A model generated the notes under the pieces. That model did not search any database and was not told the origin of the DNA. It worked only from the letters and a program-made list of their open reading frames with translations. DNA of 64,000 bases. It comes from Thermus caldilimi. GTDB taxonomy: Bacteria > Deinococcota > Deinococci > Deinococcales > Thermaceae. The position numbers were made by a program, and so were the translations under genes. The stretch lies in assembly GCF_004684245.1 (NCBI RefSeq), contig NZ_CP038452.1, positions 1,102,796 through 1,166,795 on the forward strand, written 5' to 3'. Shown here piece by piece: positions 48,293 to 57,063 of this stretch (its first letter is position 1; every line of letters starts with the position of its first letter).

Positions 48293-50173
48293 CTAGTTGC
48301 CCTGGGGGCCCTGGGCCAGGGGGGTAAACTCCTCAAGACCCAGGTCCCTTAGCCTTCCCGGGTCCACGCTTCCCTTCTCCCACCCCGCAAGCCGCCAGTA
48401 GGTGCGCACGCCCTCCTGGAAGGCCCCGGGGTCCAGATGGGCCTCGGGATTTCCCTTCCGGAAAGGCTGGAAGAAACGCTCGGGTAGGCGGTCCTCCTCC
48501 GGACCGATCCCCTCCCGTAGGTTGAAAAGCCGGGTGAGCTGAAGCGTCCTCTCCCCTACCTCCAGCATCTCCTTAGGGGAAAGCCGCCAGCCTGTGGTGG
48601 CGTAGATGGCCTCCTGCCACTCCTCTGGGGTCCAGGGCACAAAGTCGCACATCACCAGGCTGTTCACGAAGCCCCGCTCCCTCGTCTTGGTCCAGAGCAT
48701 GCGGATTTTGGCCTCGGAAAGGTCCTCTGGGGGAAGGGGCGCAAAGTCTTCCCCATAGAAGCGAAGCTCCTTTAGGGCCTTCCCCTCCTTGGCGAAGGCG
48801 GTGTCGTGCAGGTTGTGGTTGTGGTCGGCTCCCGTTGGGCTCACCGCATACCCTACCCCCAGGGCCCGCTTGTACCGGGGGTCGTGCATGGGCACCTCCT
48901 GGCCCTTCACCTGCATGGCCAGCTCCGGATGGCCGATGGCCTCCGAAAGCCGCCTGGACCCCAAGGCCAAGAGCTCCCCAAGCCGCCCTTCCCTCCGGGC
49001 CAGCCTCTCTATGGCAGCGATCAAGGCGTCCCCGTTGCCGAAGCGGAGCCCCAGACCCTCATCGTCCAGGTAGCCCTTCTCCGCGGCCTCCATGGCCGAG
49101 GCGATGGTCACCCCCACCCCGATCACGTCCAGACCGTACTGGTTGCAGAGGGTGTTGGCCTTGGTGACCGCGTAGGGGTCCACCACCCCACAGGTGGAGC
49201 CCAAAGCCCCCAGCCCCTCGTACTCCGGCCCCCCGTACTCGGGGCGCACGTCGTACTTGCCGGTGCCCTCGATCCGCACCACCTGCTTGCAACGGATGGC
49301 GCAGGCGTAGCAGGTATCCCGACCGATGCGGATGCCCAGGGCATCCAGGCTAGTGCCGTCCAGGGCCTCGGCTCCTTCCAGGAAGCCATCCAGAAAGTTA
49401 TGGCTGGGAAGAACCCCCCTTAGGTTAAAGGGCTTCACCGTGCCCACGGTACCCATGGTGACCAGGCCCGCGGCCCTTTCCATGCGTTCCCCCGCCATAC
49501 GCCGGGCCAGGGTGGAGAGGAGGGCGGGATCGTGGTAAGTGGGACGGGTATCCTTTCTGGCCCGGGCGGAGACCGCTTTCAGGCGTTTGGCCCCCATCAC
49601 CGCCCCCAAGCCCCCTCGCCCGGCGAAGTGGGCCAGGTCGTGGATCACGTTGGCGGTGAGAACTTGGTTTTCCCCTGCGATGCCGATCTGGGCCACACGG
49701 GTGCTGGGGCCATGCGCCGCCTTGAGAAGGGTTTCCACTTCCAAGGGGTCTTTACCCCAAAGATGGGAGGCGGGGTGAAGGGCCACCTCGCCACCCTCCA
49801 CGTGAAGGTATACGGGTTCCTCCGCCTGCCCCAGGATCACCAGGGCGTCCAGGCCGGCGTTCTTCATCTCGGCGCCAAAGAACCCCCCAGCCTCCGCATC
49901 CCCATACCCTCCGGTGAGGGGGCTTTTGGCGGCCACGGTGTTGCGGCCCGACCCCGAGATGGGGGTGCCGGTGAGGATGCCGGGGGCAAAGATAAGGGCG
50001 TTTTCCGGGCCCAGGGGATCCGCTCCCCTGGGCACATGCTTCAAAAGAAGGTAGGCGGAAAGAGCCCTGCCCCCAAGAACGCTGCGCCAGAAAGCCTCGC
50101 CGTAGCTCTCGTACCAGATCCGTCCCGTGGAGAGGTCCACGAAGGCCACGCGGTCGTGATAGCCCTTGGGCAT
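48293..50173 (-). CDS. Aldehyde:ferredoxin oxidoreductase (tungsten-pterin type)
   Basis: A 626-residue AOR-family enzyme. The N-terminal domain has VDLSTGRIWYE, GGRALSAYLLLKHVPRGADPLGPEN and SGRNTVAAKSPLTGGYGDAEAGGFFGAEMKNAGLDALVI, which binds the tungstopterin. The [4Fe-4S] cluster cysteines are in IGRDTCYACAIRCKQVV (CxxCxxxC), with a fourth in VMCDFVPW. Such enzymes oxidise aldehydes to acids and reduce ferredoxin. It is a single gene between convergent DUF58 and the ABC transporter. A perfect 11-bp hairpin lies 14 bases before its start. Confidence 0.88.
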   Translation of the reverse strand: MPKGYHDRVAFVDLSTGRIWYESYGEAFWRSVLGGRALSAYLLLKHVPRGADPLGPENALIFAPGILTGTPISGSGRNTVAAKSPLTGGYGDAEAGGFFGAEMKNAGLDALVILGQAEEPVYLHVEGGEVALHPASHLWGKDPLEVETLLKAAHGPSTRVAQIGIAGENQVLTANVIHDLAHFAGRGGLGAVMGAKRLKAVSARARKDTRPTYHDPALLSTLARRMAGERMERAAGLVTMGTVGTVKPFNLRGVLPSHNFLDGFLEGAEALDGTSLDALGIRIGRDTCYACAIRCKQVVRIEGTGKYDVRPEYGGPEYEGLGALGSTCGVVDPYAVTKANTLCNQYGLDVIGVGVTIASAMEAAEKGYLDDEGLGLRFGNGDALIAAIERLARREGRLGELLALGSRRLSEAIGHPELAMQVKGQEVPMHDPRYKRALGVGYAVSPTGADHNHNLHDTAFAKEGKALKELRFYGEDFAPLPPEDLSEAKIRMLWTKTRERGFVNSLVMCDFVPWTPEEWQEAIYATTGWRLSPKEMLEVGERTLQLTRLFNLREGIGPEEDRLPERFFQPFRKGNPEAHLDPGAFQEGVRTYWRLAGWEKGSVDPGRLRDLGLEEFTPLAQGPQGN

Positions 50174-50186
50174 AGCTAAAGTTTAA

Positions 50187-50210
50187 CCCCTGGGGCTAAA
50201 GCCCCAGGGG
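50187..50210 (-). terminator. Perfect 11-bp hairpin between the ABC transporter and AOR genes
   Basis: CCCCTGGGGCT (50187-50197) pairs with AGCCCCAGGGG (50200-50210) around a two-base apex, so in practice a smaller stem with a larger loop forms. On the minus strand it follows the binding-protein stop by 17 bases and precedes the AOR start by 14, so it may terminate one gene or attenuate the other. Confidence 0.6.
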
Positions 50211-50227
50211 GAAAAACCCCACTTGCG

Positions 50228-51481
50228 CTAGCGGGTCTTCCCCGCCAAAAGGTCCTCGGCCAGCTTCTGGGCCTTGTCCAGGGCGGACTTGGGATCCGCC
50301 TTGTTCAAAATGGCCTCCTTGATGGCCTGGCCCAGGATGTCAAAGCGGATCTGCTCCCACTCCGCCAAAGCCGGCTCAAACTTAGCGTAGCGGCTTTGGC
50401 GCACGATGGTGGCGAAGTCGGGGTTCTCGGTAGCGTAGGTCTGGTAGACCGCATCCTTCAGAGCTCCCTCGGTCACCGGCACGTACCCGGTGGCGGTGGC
50501 GAAGACCGCCTGGGCCCTGGGGGAGAGGACAAACTGCAGGAAGTCCTTGGCCACCGCCTGCTCCTCCTTGCTGGCCTGGCGGAAGACCACCAGGTTGGTG
50601 CCCTGGACCAGGGCGAAGCCCACCTGGCCGGAGGTGCGGCCCGGCAGGGTGGCCACCCCTAGGTCAAACTTAGCCCCCTGGCGGTAATAGGTGTAGCCCG
50701 CGGAGGTATCCACGCTGAAGGCGTAAGGGCCGGAGCCCAGGTTCTGGTTGATGTACCCGGAGGTAATGGCCTTGGCCCAACCCTCCCTCACCCCGTTTTG
50801 CAGGAGGGTGAGGGCCTCCACCGCCTCCTTGGAGTTCAGGACCAGCTTGCCGTTTTTCAGGTAGCTTCCTCCAAGGTTGAAGAAGAAGTAGGCGAAGGTG
50901 GAGGCGTCCGGTTGGAACCAGTAGACCGGGCCCCCTTCGGCCTGGGAGAGCTTCTTGCTTAAGGCCACGAACTCCTCGAGGGTGATGGGCACCCTGGCCC
51001 CGTGCTTCTTGAGGAGGTCCTTGTTGTAGTAGAGGACCTGGATGCTCTTGTTGAAGGGCACCCCGTAGACTACCCCCCCGAAGCGCACGGCGTTCAGGAA
51101 GGCCAGGTTCACCCCCTGAAGCTTCACCCCCAAGGACTCAATGGGCAGAAGGGCCTTGGCCTCGAGGTACAGGGCGATGTTGTTCTCGTAGGCCTGGGCC
51201 ATGGCCGGAACCTTCCCCGCGGCGAAGGCCGCCTTAATCTTGGTGGAGAGGTCCCGGTAGCTCCCCTGGGGTACGGGGCGCACGCACCGCCCCTGCTGGC
51301 CCTTGTTGAACTCCACCACCAGGTTCTCCAAGGCGGCCTTGGGCGCCCCTCCAGTGAAGCCGTGCCAGAGCTCGGCCACCACCTTGGCCTTGGCGCACTG
51401 CTCCTTGATGACGTCCTCGGGCTTGGCCTGCTGGGCCAGGGCCAACCCTAAAATCACCATCAGCAAAAGCGTTTTCCTCAC
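50228..51481 (-). CDS. ABC transporter substrate-binding protein (UgpB-like)
   Basis: About 417 residues from the GTG at 51481, five bases after GGAGGT. It has a signal peptide (VRKTLLLMVILGLALAQQ). The mature part resembles UgpB-type glycerol-3-phosphate or sugar binders: VVAELWHGFTGGAPKAALENLVVEFNKGQ...SYRDLSTKIKAAFAAGKVPAMAQAYENNIALYLEAKALLPIE, VYGVPFNKSIQVLYYNKDLLKKHG. The exact ligand is unknown. TATACT (minus strand, 51499-51504) lies just upstream, so it can be expressed separately from the permeases. No ATPase gene is in the cluster; a shared MsiK/UgpC-type ATPase elsewhere is probably used. Confidence 0.82.
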   Translation of the reverse strand: MRKTLLLMVILGLALAQQAKPEDVIKEQCAKAKVVAELWHGFTGGAPKAALENLVVEFNKGQQGRCVRPVPQGSYRDLSTKIKAAFAAGKVPAMAQAYENNIALYLEAKALLPIESLGVKLQGVNLAFLNAVRFGGVVYGVPFNKSIQVLYYNKDLLKKHGARVPITLEEFVALSKKLSQAEGGPVYWFQPDASTFAYFFFNLGGSYLKNGKLVLNSKEAVEALTLLQNGVREGWAKAITSGYINQNLGSGPYAFSVDTSAGYTYYRQGAKFDLGVATLPGRTSGQVGFALVQGTNLVVFRQASKEEQAVAKDFLQFVLSPRAQAVFATATGYVPVTEGALKDAVYQTYATENPDFATIVRQSRYAKFEPALAEWEQIRFDILGQAIKEAILNKADPKSALDKAQKLAEDLLAGKTR

Positions 51482-51533
51482 CTCACACCTCCAGGCAGAG
51501 TATACCGCGTCCATTGTCAGGGGAAATTCAAAC

Positions 51534-52727
51534 TCACTTGAGCCCCGAGCGGGCGATGCCCTGGATGAACTGGCGCTGGGCGAAGAAGTAGCCCAGGATC
51601 ACGGGGAGGATCACGAAGGTGCTGGCCGCCATCAAGGCCCCATAGTCCGAACCCGCCTCGGAAACAAAGGCCTGCAAGCCCAGCTGCACCGTGCGCATCT
51701 CCGGACTTTGGGTGACGATGAGGGGCCAGAGGAGGGCGTTGTAGGCCCCCAGGAAGGTGAAGATACCGTAGGACACAAGCCCAGGGAGGCTTAAGGGCAG
51801 GGCGATGCGGAAAAGCTGGGTCAGGTACCCCGCCCCGTCGATGCGGGCGGCATCAAAGAGGTCCTGGGGGAGGGAAAGGTAAAACTGCCGCAGGAGGAAG
51901 ATGCCGAAGACCGAGGCCAGCCAAGGGACGATGAGGGCGTAGTAGGTGTCCAGCCAGCCCAGCCGGGCCAGGAGGACGTAGTTGGGGATCAGAAGCACCT
52001 CCCCCGGCACCATCATGGTGGCCAGGATGAGCACGAACACCGCCTCCTTGCCGGGAAAGGGAATGCGGGCCAGGGCAAAGGCCGCCAGGGCCGCCAGGAA
52101 AAGCCCCACCGCCACTTGGGTCAACGCAGTGAAGAAGCTATTGAAGAAGTAGCGCCCCCAGGGAGCCGCATGCCAGGCTTCCAGGTAGTTGTGGAACACG
52201 TAGCCCAAGGCCCCGGGCACCGCATTCACCCACTCCAGCCGCCAGTACTCCCCCTGGGAGCGGATGGCGTCGGGGGGCAAGGGGGCCTCCAGAGGGACCT
52301 CCTTGGGCCAGAGCACCACCAGGGGCAAAAAGCGGAAGGCCTCCTCCGTGGTGTTGGTCAGCCGCACCCGCCAAGCCCCTTCCCGATACACCACCTCCAC
52401 CCGGGTGCCGTCGGCCCGGGGATCAAAGAAGGCCCCAGGGGTGCGGGGTACCAGGGCTCTGGGCGGATGCCCTTCCCTCCCAGGGAAAACCAGCTCCACG
52501 CTCCTTCCAGGTGCCAAGCCCCCCCATAGAGGGCTATCCCCCAGCCGGGCCGCCTTGAGCCAGTTCGCCGGCTTCATGCGCTCTGGAACCCAGATAGGCT
52601 TGGCCTGCAGGGCCTCCTGGGGGCTTTTCAGGCTGGTGGCCAGCATCCAGTAGAAGGGGAAGGCCATGACGAGCCCCCCCAGAAAGAGGAACAGGTGCAC
52701 GAACAGGACACCGGGCCTAAATCTCAT
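51534..52727 (-). CDS. ABC transporter permease (MalG/UgpE-like) with a large soluble insertion
   Basis: A 397-residue permease against about 280 for the family. TM1 (VLFVHLFLFLGGLVMAFPFYWMLATSLKSP) is normal, and the remaining membrane helices and the EAA loop (LPQDLFDAARIDGAGYLTQLFRIALPLSLPGL) occupy residues 180-397. Between about residues 60 and 175 sits a hydrophilic, beta-rich block (SVELVFPGREGHPPRALVPRTPGAFFDP...GAWRVRLTNTTEEAFRFLPLVVLW) that should lie outside the membrane, next to the binding protein. It overlaps the other permease by 11 bases. Confidence 0.85.
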   Translation of the reverse strand: MRFRPGVLFVHLFLFLGGLVMAFPFYWMLATSLKSPQEALQAKPIWVPERMKPANWLKAARLGDSPLWGGLAPGRSVELVFPGREGHPPRALVPRTPGAFFDPRADGTRVEVVYREGAWRVRLTNTTEEAFRFLPLVVLWPKEVPLEAPLPPDAIRSQGEYWRLEWVNAVPGALGYVFHNYLEAWHAAPWGRYFFNSFFTALTQVAVGLFLAALAAFALARIPFPGKEAVFVLILATMMVPGEVLLIPNYVLLARLGWLDTYYALIVPWLASVFGIFLLRQFYLSLPQDLFDAARIDGAGYLTQLFRIALPLSLPGLVSYGIFTFLGAYNALLWPLIVTQSPEMRTVQLGLQAFVSEAGSDYGALMAASTFVILPVILGYFFAQRQFIQGIARSGLK

Positions 52728-53910
52728 AGTTCACCCGCCTTTCCAAAACCCGCCTTTGAACCAAGGTGAGAACCAGGATGAGGAAAAAGGTCACCATGGC
52801 GATGGCGCTGGCGTAGGAAAAGTCCGAATCCCGGAAGCCCTTGTTGTAGAGGTAAAAAGCCAGGGTTAGGGTATCCTGCAGCACCCCGCCCGTGGGGGTC
52901 AGGACGTAAACCTGGGTGAACACCTGGAAGGCCCCGATAAGCCCCAAGGTGAAGAGGAAAAAGGTGGTGGGGGAAAGAAGCGGCCAGGTGATAAGCCGGT
53001 GCTTCTGCCAAAAGCTCGCCCCATCCAGCTCCGCCGCCTCGTAATACTCCTTGGGAATGGCCTGAAGCCCGGCCAGGAGGATCACCACCTGGTATCCCAG
53101 AAAATGCCACACGCTCATGACCATGATGGCCACAAAGGCCAGGCTGGGCCCCGCCCAAAACCCCTGGGGCTGAACTCCCAGGGGCTCAAGGAGAAGGGCA
53201 AAGACACCCTTGGGCGTGTTCAGCCAGTCCAGACCCGGGGTGCGCAGAAGCCAGTTGAGGAAACCGAATTCCGGGTGGTAGATCCACCGCCACACCGCCG
53301 CCGCCGCCGTGAGGGCGGTGATGTAGGGGAGAAAGTAAAGGGTGCGGTAAAACCCCAGGAAGGCCACCTGGGCGTTCAGAAGGATGGCCACCCCCGTGGC
53401 CAGGAAAAGGCCCACCGGCACGGTAAAGATCACGTACCAGAAGGTGTTCCCCAAGGCCTTCCAGAAAAGAGGGTCTTGGAGGAGGATACGGTAGTTCTCC
53501 AAACCGGAGAAGGCCGCCGGGCGAAGGAAGTTCACCCGTTCAAAAAGGCTCAGATAAAAGGCGTAAAAGGTGGGGAAAACATGCCAGACCAGAAGGAGGG
53601 CTAAGGCCGGCCAAACCAGGGCCCAGCCGTAGAGGGCTGCCTGCTCCTTTTCCCTAAGGCCCCGGCCAAACAAGAGGGCAAACAAGAGAGGAGCCAAAAA
53701 CGCCAGGGGTGGGAGCCAGTACGCAAAAAGCCCCAGCCCCAAAAGGACATGGCGCCAACCAAAACGAAGCCCCCAAAGGACGAGAAGGGCGTAAAGCCCA
53801 AGCCCCACCCCCACCCAGGCCCCCGGGAGAAAGCCGAGCCGGAAGGCGTACACACCCAAGGCAAGGAGTGCCCCCAAGGACAGAAGGGCATGAAGGGGAA
53901 AGGTCCGCAT
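52717..53910 (-). CDS. ABC transporter permease (MalF/UgpA-like) with extra N-terminal helices
   Basis: About 397 residues from the ATG at 53910. Residues 1-75 add hydrophobic helices (LHALLSLGALLALGVYAF, WVGVGLGLYALLVLWGLRFGW, HVLLGLGLFAYWLPPLAFLAPLLFALLF) before the canonical permease core, which starts with ALYGWALVWPALALLLVWHVFPTFYAFYLSLFE. The EAA loop is AIPKEYYEAAELDGASFWQKHRLITWPLLSPT. It is first in the three-gene leftward unit (this gene, second permease, binding protein). A TATACT box (minus strand) lies 10 bases before its start, shared with tsaB. Confidence 0.85.
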   Translation of the reverse strand: MRTFPLHALLSLGALLALGVYAFRLGFLPGAWVGVGLGLYALLVLWGLRFGWRHVLLGLGLFAYWLPPLAFLAPLLFALLFGRGLREKEQAALYGWALVWPALALLLVWHVFPTFYAFYLSLFERVNFLRPAAFSGLENYRILLQDPLFWKALGNTFWYVIFTVPVGLFLATGVAILLNAQVAFLGFYRTLYFLPYITALTAAAAVWRWIYHPEFGFLNWLLRTPGLDWLNTPKGVFALLLEPLGVQPQGFWAGPSLAFVAIMVMSVWHFLGYQVVILLAGLQAIPKEYYEAAELDGASFWQKHRLITWPLLSPTTFFLFTLGLIGAFQVFTQVYVLTPTGGVLQDTLTLAFYLYNKGFRDSDFSYASAIAMVTFFLILVLTLVQRRVLERRVNYEI

Positions 53911-53920
53911 CCCGTGCCGG

Positions 53921-53928
53921 AGTATATA
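53921..53928. promoter_or_regulatory. Shared TATA box between the permease and tsaB
   Basis: AGTATATA (53921-53928) reads TATATA rightward, 10 bases before the tsaB GTG at 53939, and TATACT leftward, 10 bases before the permease ATG at 53910. The 28-base gap leaves room only for leaderless mRNAs, and both directions compete for the same bases. Confidence 0.55.
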
Positions 53929-53938
53929 GGATGGAAGG

Positions 53939-54487
53939 GTGTGGACCCTCACCCTGGACACCGCTACCCCCTACCTCTCCTTGGGCCTCTTCCGCGGGGA
54001 AGAGGGGGTGGGCCGTATGGTGCGGCTGGGCCGTAGGCACGAGGAAGCCCTGTTTGGCTTACTGGACGAGCTCTTAGGGGAAGTGGGCGTGGAGCGGGAG
54101 GAGATCGGCACCCTGGTCCTGGGGGAGGGTCCGGGCTCCTACACGGGTCTTCGCATCGCTTTGGCCGCAGGCATGGGCATCGCTTTAGCCCACGGAGCCA
54201 GGGTGTTTGGGGTAAGTTCCCTCCTCGCTGCCTCCTGGCCCCATTTGGAGGAAGACGGGCCTCCCCTAAAAGCCCTTTTCACCGCCAGAAACGGGCTCTA
54301 CTACGGGGCCACCTACGCCAGGCGTGAGGGGAAACCCCTTGTGCTCGAGGCCCCCAGGAAACTCAAAGCCCAGGAGATCTCACGGCTCCAGGGTAGCCAC
54401 CTTCTCCTGGACGCCCCCCCTGACCCTAGGGCCCTTTACGAGCTTTTGCCCTTTGCCCGGGAGGGGGTGGAGCCCTTGTACCTTTAA
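53939..54487 (+). CDS. tsaB: tRNA threonylcarbamoyladenosine biosynthesis protein TsaB
   Basis: A 182-residue protein from GTG 53939, with the ASKHA-fold N-terminal half: TLDTATPYLSLGLF, RRHEEALFGLLDELLGEVGVEREEI, LVLGEGPGSYTGLRIALAAGMGIALA. It helps TsaD make t6A37 in tRNA as part of the TsaBDE complex. The protein is shorter than E. coli TsaB (about 231), with a reduced C-terminal lobe. It is transcribed alone. Confidence 0.85.
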   Translation: MWTLTLDTATPYLSLGLFRGEEGVGRMVRLGRRHEEALFGLLDELLGEVGVEREEIGTLVLGEGPGSYTGLRIALAAGMGIALAHGARVFGVSSLLAASWPHLEEDGPPLKALFTARNGLYYGATYARREGKPLVLEAPRKLKAQEISRLQGSHLLLDAPPDPRALYELLPFAREGVEPLYL

Positions 54488-54497
54488 AGCCTCCCTG

Positions 54498-55151
54498 CTA
54501 GTCCGCCGCCACTCCTGGCAGCCGGGGCAGGCGGTACTGGTAGCTGGGAAGGGGCTCCCGGAAAGCGGCACCCCTAAGCTTCTCCGCCATCAGCACCAGG
54601 TTCTCCCCAGCGATGCGGGCGTCTTCCAGGAGCTCAGCGTTTTCCCTAAGATTTGGGGTTCCCCGGTGGTGGGCGTAGACCAAACCCAAAGGGGCCAGGA
54701 CAAACCCCATATAGGAGAGGGGTAAAAGCATCTGCGCAAGCGCCTGGCTCGCCCCCTCCTCCTCCGCCACCGCCAGGAGAGCCATGGGCTTGCCCAGGTT
54801 CAAAAGCCCTTGATTCTCCATGGAGGTCATGCGCTCCAAGAGGGCCTTCATCCGGGCGGAAACGCTAAACCAGTAGACCGGGGTGGCGAAGACCACAGCG
54901 TCTGCATTCAGGATTTTCTCCGCCACCTTGCCAAACCCATCCCAGGGCCCCTGCACGCAGGTATCGGGGCCGCAGGAGGCGGGGTCCAGGGAGTAATTCC
55001 CCGCACAAAAAGGAAAGGGGTGCTTCACCAAGTCCAAGCGCTCGGTGACCGCTCCCTTACCCCTGGCCGCTTCCAGAACCTCGTCCAGCAACGCTGCCGT
55101 AAACCCGTCCGTCCGTGCCGATGCGTTGACGCCGAGCACGCGTAAGCCCAT
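54498..55151 (-). CDS. NADPH-dependent FMN reductase-like flavoprotein
   Basis: About 217 residues from the ATG at 55151; a GTG at 55160 is in frame. The FMN phosphate loop is VLGVNASARTDGFTAALLDEVLEAA, and the ADAVVFATPVYWFSVSARMKALLERM block is typical of flavodoxin-fold reductases. A cysteine-rich insertion (HPFPFCAGNYSLDPASCGPDTCVQG) resembles iron-sulfur flavoproteins and multimeric flavodoxin WrbA relatives. The substrate is unknown. Ends 10 bases from the convergent tsaB stop. Confidence 0.75.
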   Translation of the reverse strand: MGLRVLGVNASARTDGFTAALLDEVLEAARGKGAVTERLDLVKHPFPFCAGNYSLDPASCGPDTCVQGPWDGFGKVAEKILNADAVVFATPVYWFSVSARMKALLERMTSMENQGLLNLGKPMALLAVAEEEGASQALAQMLLPLSYMGFVLAPLGLVYAHHRGTPNLRENAELLEDARIAGENLVLMAEKLRGAAFREPLPSYQYRLPRLPGVAAD

Positions 55152-55197
55152 AAATATCACCTACACACTAAACCTCCTTTAGCATAGCATGCGCACT

Positions 55198-56184
55198 CTA
55201 AGGCCGCCAAGCTCCGGCCACGAACTCCCCCATCCCCCGGGCCCGCACCGGGTAGCCCCTAAGGGTACCCTCCCCCGCCACCGGGCCCTCCCAGTAGGCC
55301 ACCCGGGTGGTGCGGGAGAGGATCTCTCCTTCCCGGAAGAGGGAGCGGAGGGTAAGGTCCAGCTCTGGCCCCACAAGGCGCCAAGCGAGGGTGTAGGTGC
55401 GGCCCGAGGGGCTTGTCCAGGCCTCGAGGGGCACAAAGGCCAACTCCAGGGCCTCCACCCGCCCTAAGGGATCCACCCGGCTTCCCAACACCTGGACCAC
55501 CTGGCCTTCCCGGCCCTTTACCTGGTAGGCCATGAGCTCAGAACCGTCCGAGAGGTGGAGGCCGAACCAGTCCCAAGTGGCGGAGACCCCGGAGAACTGC
55601 TCCCCCCACTGGTGGTCCAGCCAAGCCTCCCCCTGCACCCCTTCCTCCAGGACCCGGCCCCGGACCTCCACCCGGGTGTAGGACTGGTAGTACATGCGTC
55701 CGGTCTCCGCCGTCCCCGAGTAGCCAGGCGGGTGGACCACCGGGGACTTTAAGGGAAGGAAGGCGAGATCCACGGGTCCCGCCAGCAGGCGGAAGCCCTC
55801 CCCCTCCCTATAGAACCGCCAACCGGAGACCTCCAGGTAAGGGCCCGGTTCCGCCCGCCCTCTGGGGGCGAAGAGGTCTTGGTCGGAGACCTCCAGGAAG
55901 CGCCTTTCCCCTGTGCGCAGGTCGGTGAGGGCCAGATGGGCGGCGTGGAAAGCGCCAAAGAGGCTTCCCGGCAAACCCAGGATGCGGTAGGAGGGCGGGG
56001 CGTAGGCCCTGAAAAAGGCGAAGTGGAAGGCGTAGGGCTCGGCCCACCCCGAAGCGTACCACCACTCCAGCGGGGCGGGTTTAGGGTCCCAGTCCCCGGG
56101 GTCAGGTAGGTTTTCCGGGACCACGGCCAAGAGGGCCGGGGCACAGGCGGTCAGCACCAGGGCCAGCCATCCGATGCGGCGCAT
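55198..56184 (-). CDS. CrtC/AttH-like lipocalin-domain lipoprotein
   Basis: About 328 residues from the ATG at 56184, which gives a lipoprotein signal (MRRIGWLALVLTAC, lipobox L-T-A-C). The upstream in-frame extension is low-quality sequence. The mature protein has the CrtC/AttH double lipocalin pattern: PLEWWYASGWAEPYAFHFAFFRAYAP, AHLALTDLRTGERRFLEVSDQ, MYYQSYTRVEVRGRV, EAWLDHQWGEQFSGVSATWDWFGLHLSDGSELMAYQV. CrtC is a carotenoid hydratase, so a carotenoid or lipid role is possible but unproven. Divergent from tatD by 67 bases. Confidence 0.75.
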   Translation of the reverse strand: MRRIGWLALVLTACAPALLAVVPENLPDPGDWDPKPAPLEWWYASGWAEPYAFHFAFFRAYAPPSYRILGLPGSLFGAFHAAHLALTDLRTGERRFLEVSDQDLFAPRGRAEPGPYLEVSGWRFYREGEGFRLLAGPVDLAFLPLKSPVVHPPGYSGTAETGRMYYQSYTRVEVRGRVLEEGVQGEAWLDHQWGEQFSGVSATWDWFGLHLSDGSELMAYQVKGREGQVVQVLGSRVDPLGRVEALELAFVPLEAWTSPSGRTYTLAWRLVGPELDLTLRSLFREGEILSRTTRVAYWEGPVAGEGTLRGYPVRARGMGEFVAGAWRP

Positions 56185-56251
56185 GGTTCCAAAATACCTC
56201 GGGGAAAGACCCCGGTGTGTAGCCCTTTCCGGGGTAGACTGGGGCCCGGGC

Positions 56252-57007
56252 ATGACGGACACCCACGCCCACCTGGACTTCCTGGAGGAGGCGGAGCTCG
56301 CCGAGGCCAAGGCCCACCTCCCCGAGCTCAAGGCCGTCCTCACCCTGGGGGTGGACCCCAGCCGCTGGGAGAGGACCCTGAGCCTGGCGGAAGGGAACGT
56401 CTACGCCGCCGTGGGCCTCCACCCTACCTCCGCCCACCTCCTCTCCCCCGAGGTGGAAGAGGCCCTAAGGCACTACGCCCGCCATCCCCGGGTGCGGGCC
56501 ATTGGGGAAAGCGGCCTAGACTATTACTGGACCCCCGAAACCCAGCCCGCCCAGCTCAAGGCCCTGGAGTTCCAAGCAACCCTGGCCGAGGAGCTCGGAC
56601 TACCCTTGGTGCTCCATGTGCGGAGCAAGGATGGACAAGCGGAGGAAGACCTGGCCACCTGGCTCCTCGCCCACCGACCCAAAAGGGTGGTCCTCCACGC
56701 CTTCGGCGGGCACCCGGCCCTCGAGGCAGCGGGCCTCGAGGTGGGAGCCTACTTTAGCTTCGCAGGCCCCCTCACCTACAAGAAAAACCAGGCCCTCTGG
56801 GAAGCCGCCCAAAGGCTTCCTTTGGCCCAGCTCCTGGTGGAAACCGACACCCCCTTCCTGCCCCCAGAACCCCACCGGGGAAAGCGCAACCTTCCCCACT
56901 ACGTGCACCACACCCTGAACAAGCTTGCGGAGGTGCGGGGGGTGGCCTTGGAGGAAATAGAATCCATCACCGATCAGAACGCTAAAACCTGCTTCCGCTG
57001 GACATAG
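56252..57007 (+). CDS. tatD: TatD-family metal-dependent hydrolase
   Basis: A 251-residue TIM-barrel nuclease. Metal ligands: HxH in MTDTHAHLDFL, E in IGESGLDYYW, H in LVLHVRSKDG, H in VVLHAFGGH and D in LLVETDTPFLPPEPHRGKRNLPHYV. TatD members are 3'-5' exonucleases acting on DNA or D-tyrosyl-tRNA-related substrates. The start at ATG 56252 is chosen because the upstream frame is unlike the family. A putative secreted PLD-family gene follows by 57 bases. Confidence 0.88.
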   Translation: MTDTHAHLDFLEEAELAEAKAHLPELKAVLTLGVDPSRWERTLSLAEGNVYAAVGLHPTSAHLLSPEVEEALRHYARHPRVRAIGESGLDYYWTPETQPAQLKALEFQATLAEELGLPLVLHVRSKDGQAEEDLATWLLAHRPKRVVLHAFGGHPALEAAGLEVGAYFSFAGPLTYKKNQALWEAAQRLPLAQLLVETDTPFLPPEPHRGKRNLPHYVHHTLNKLAEVRGVALEEIESITDQNAKTCFRWT

Positions 57008-57063
57008 CCCCCGCCTTCTGCTTGCGGATTTCCTGACCCCCATGGGTCAGAATGGAAGGTGGT

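Noticed and set aside
48058-48327. 89-residue frame in the DUF58/AOR gap
   Set aside because: Pro/Ala/Gly-rich, no ribosome site, and it overlaps the AOR 3' end. The region looks non-coding.
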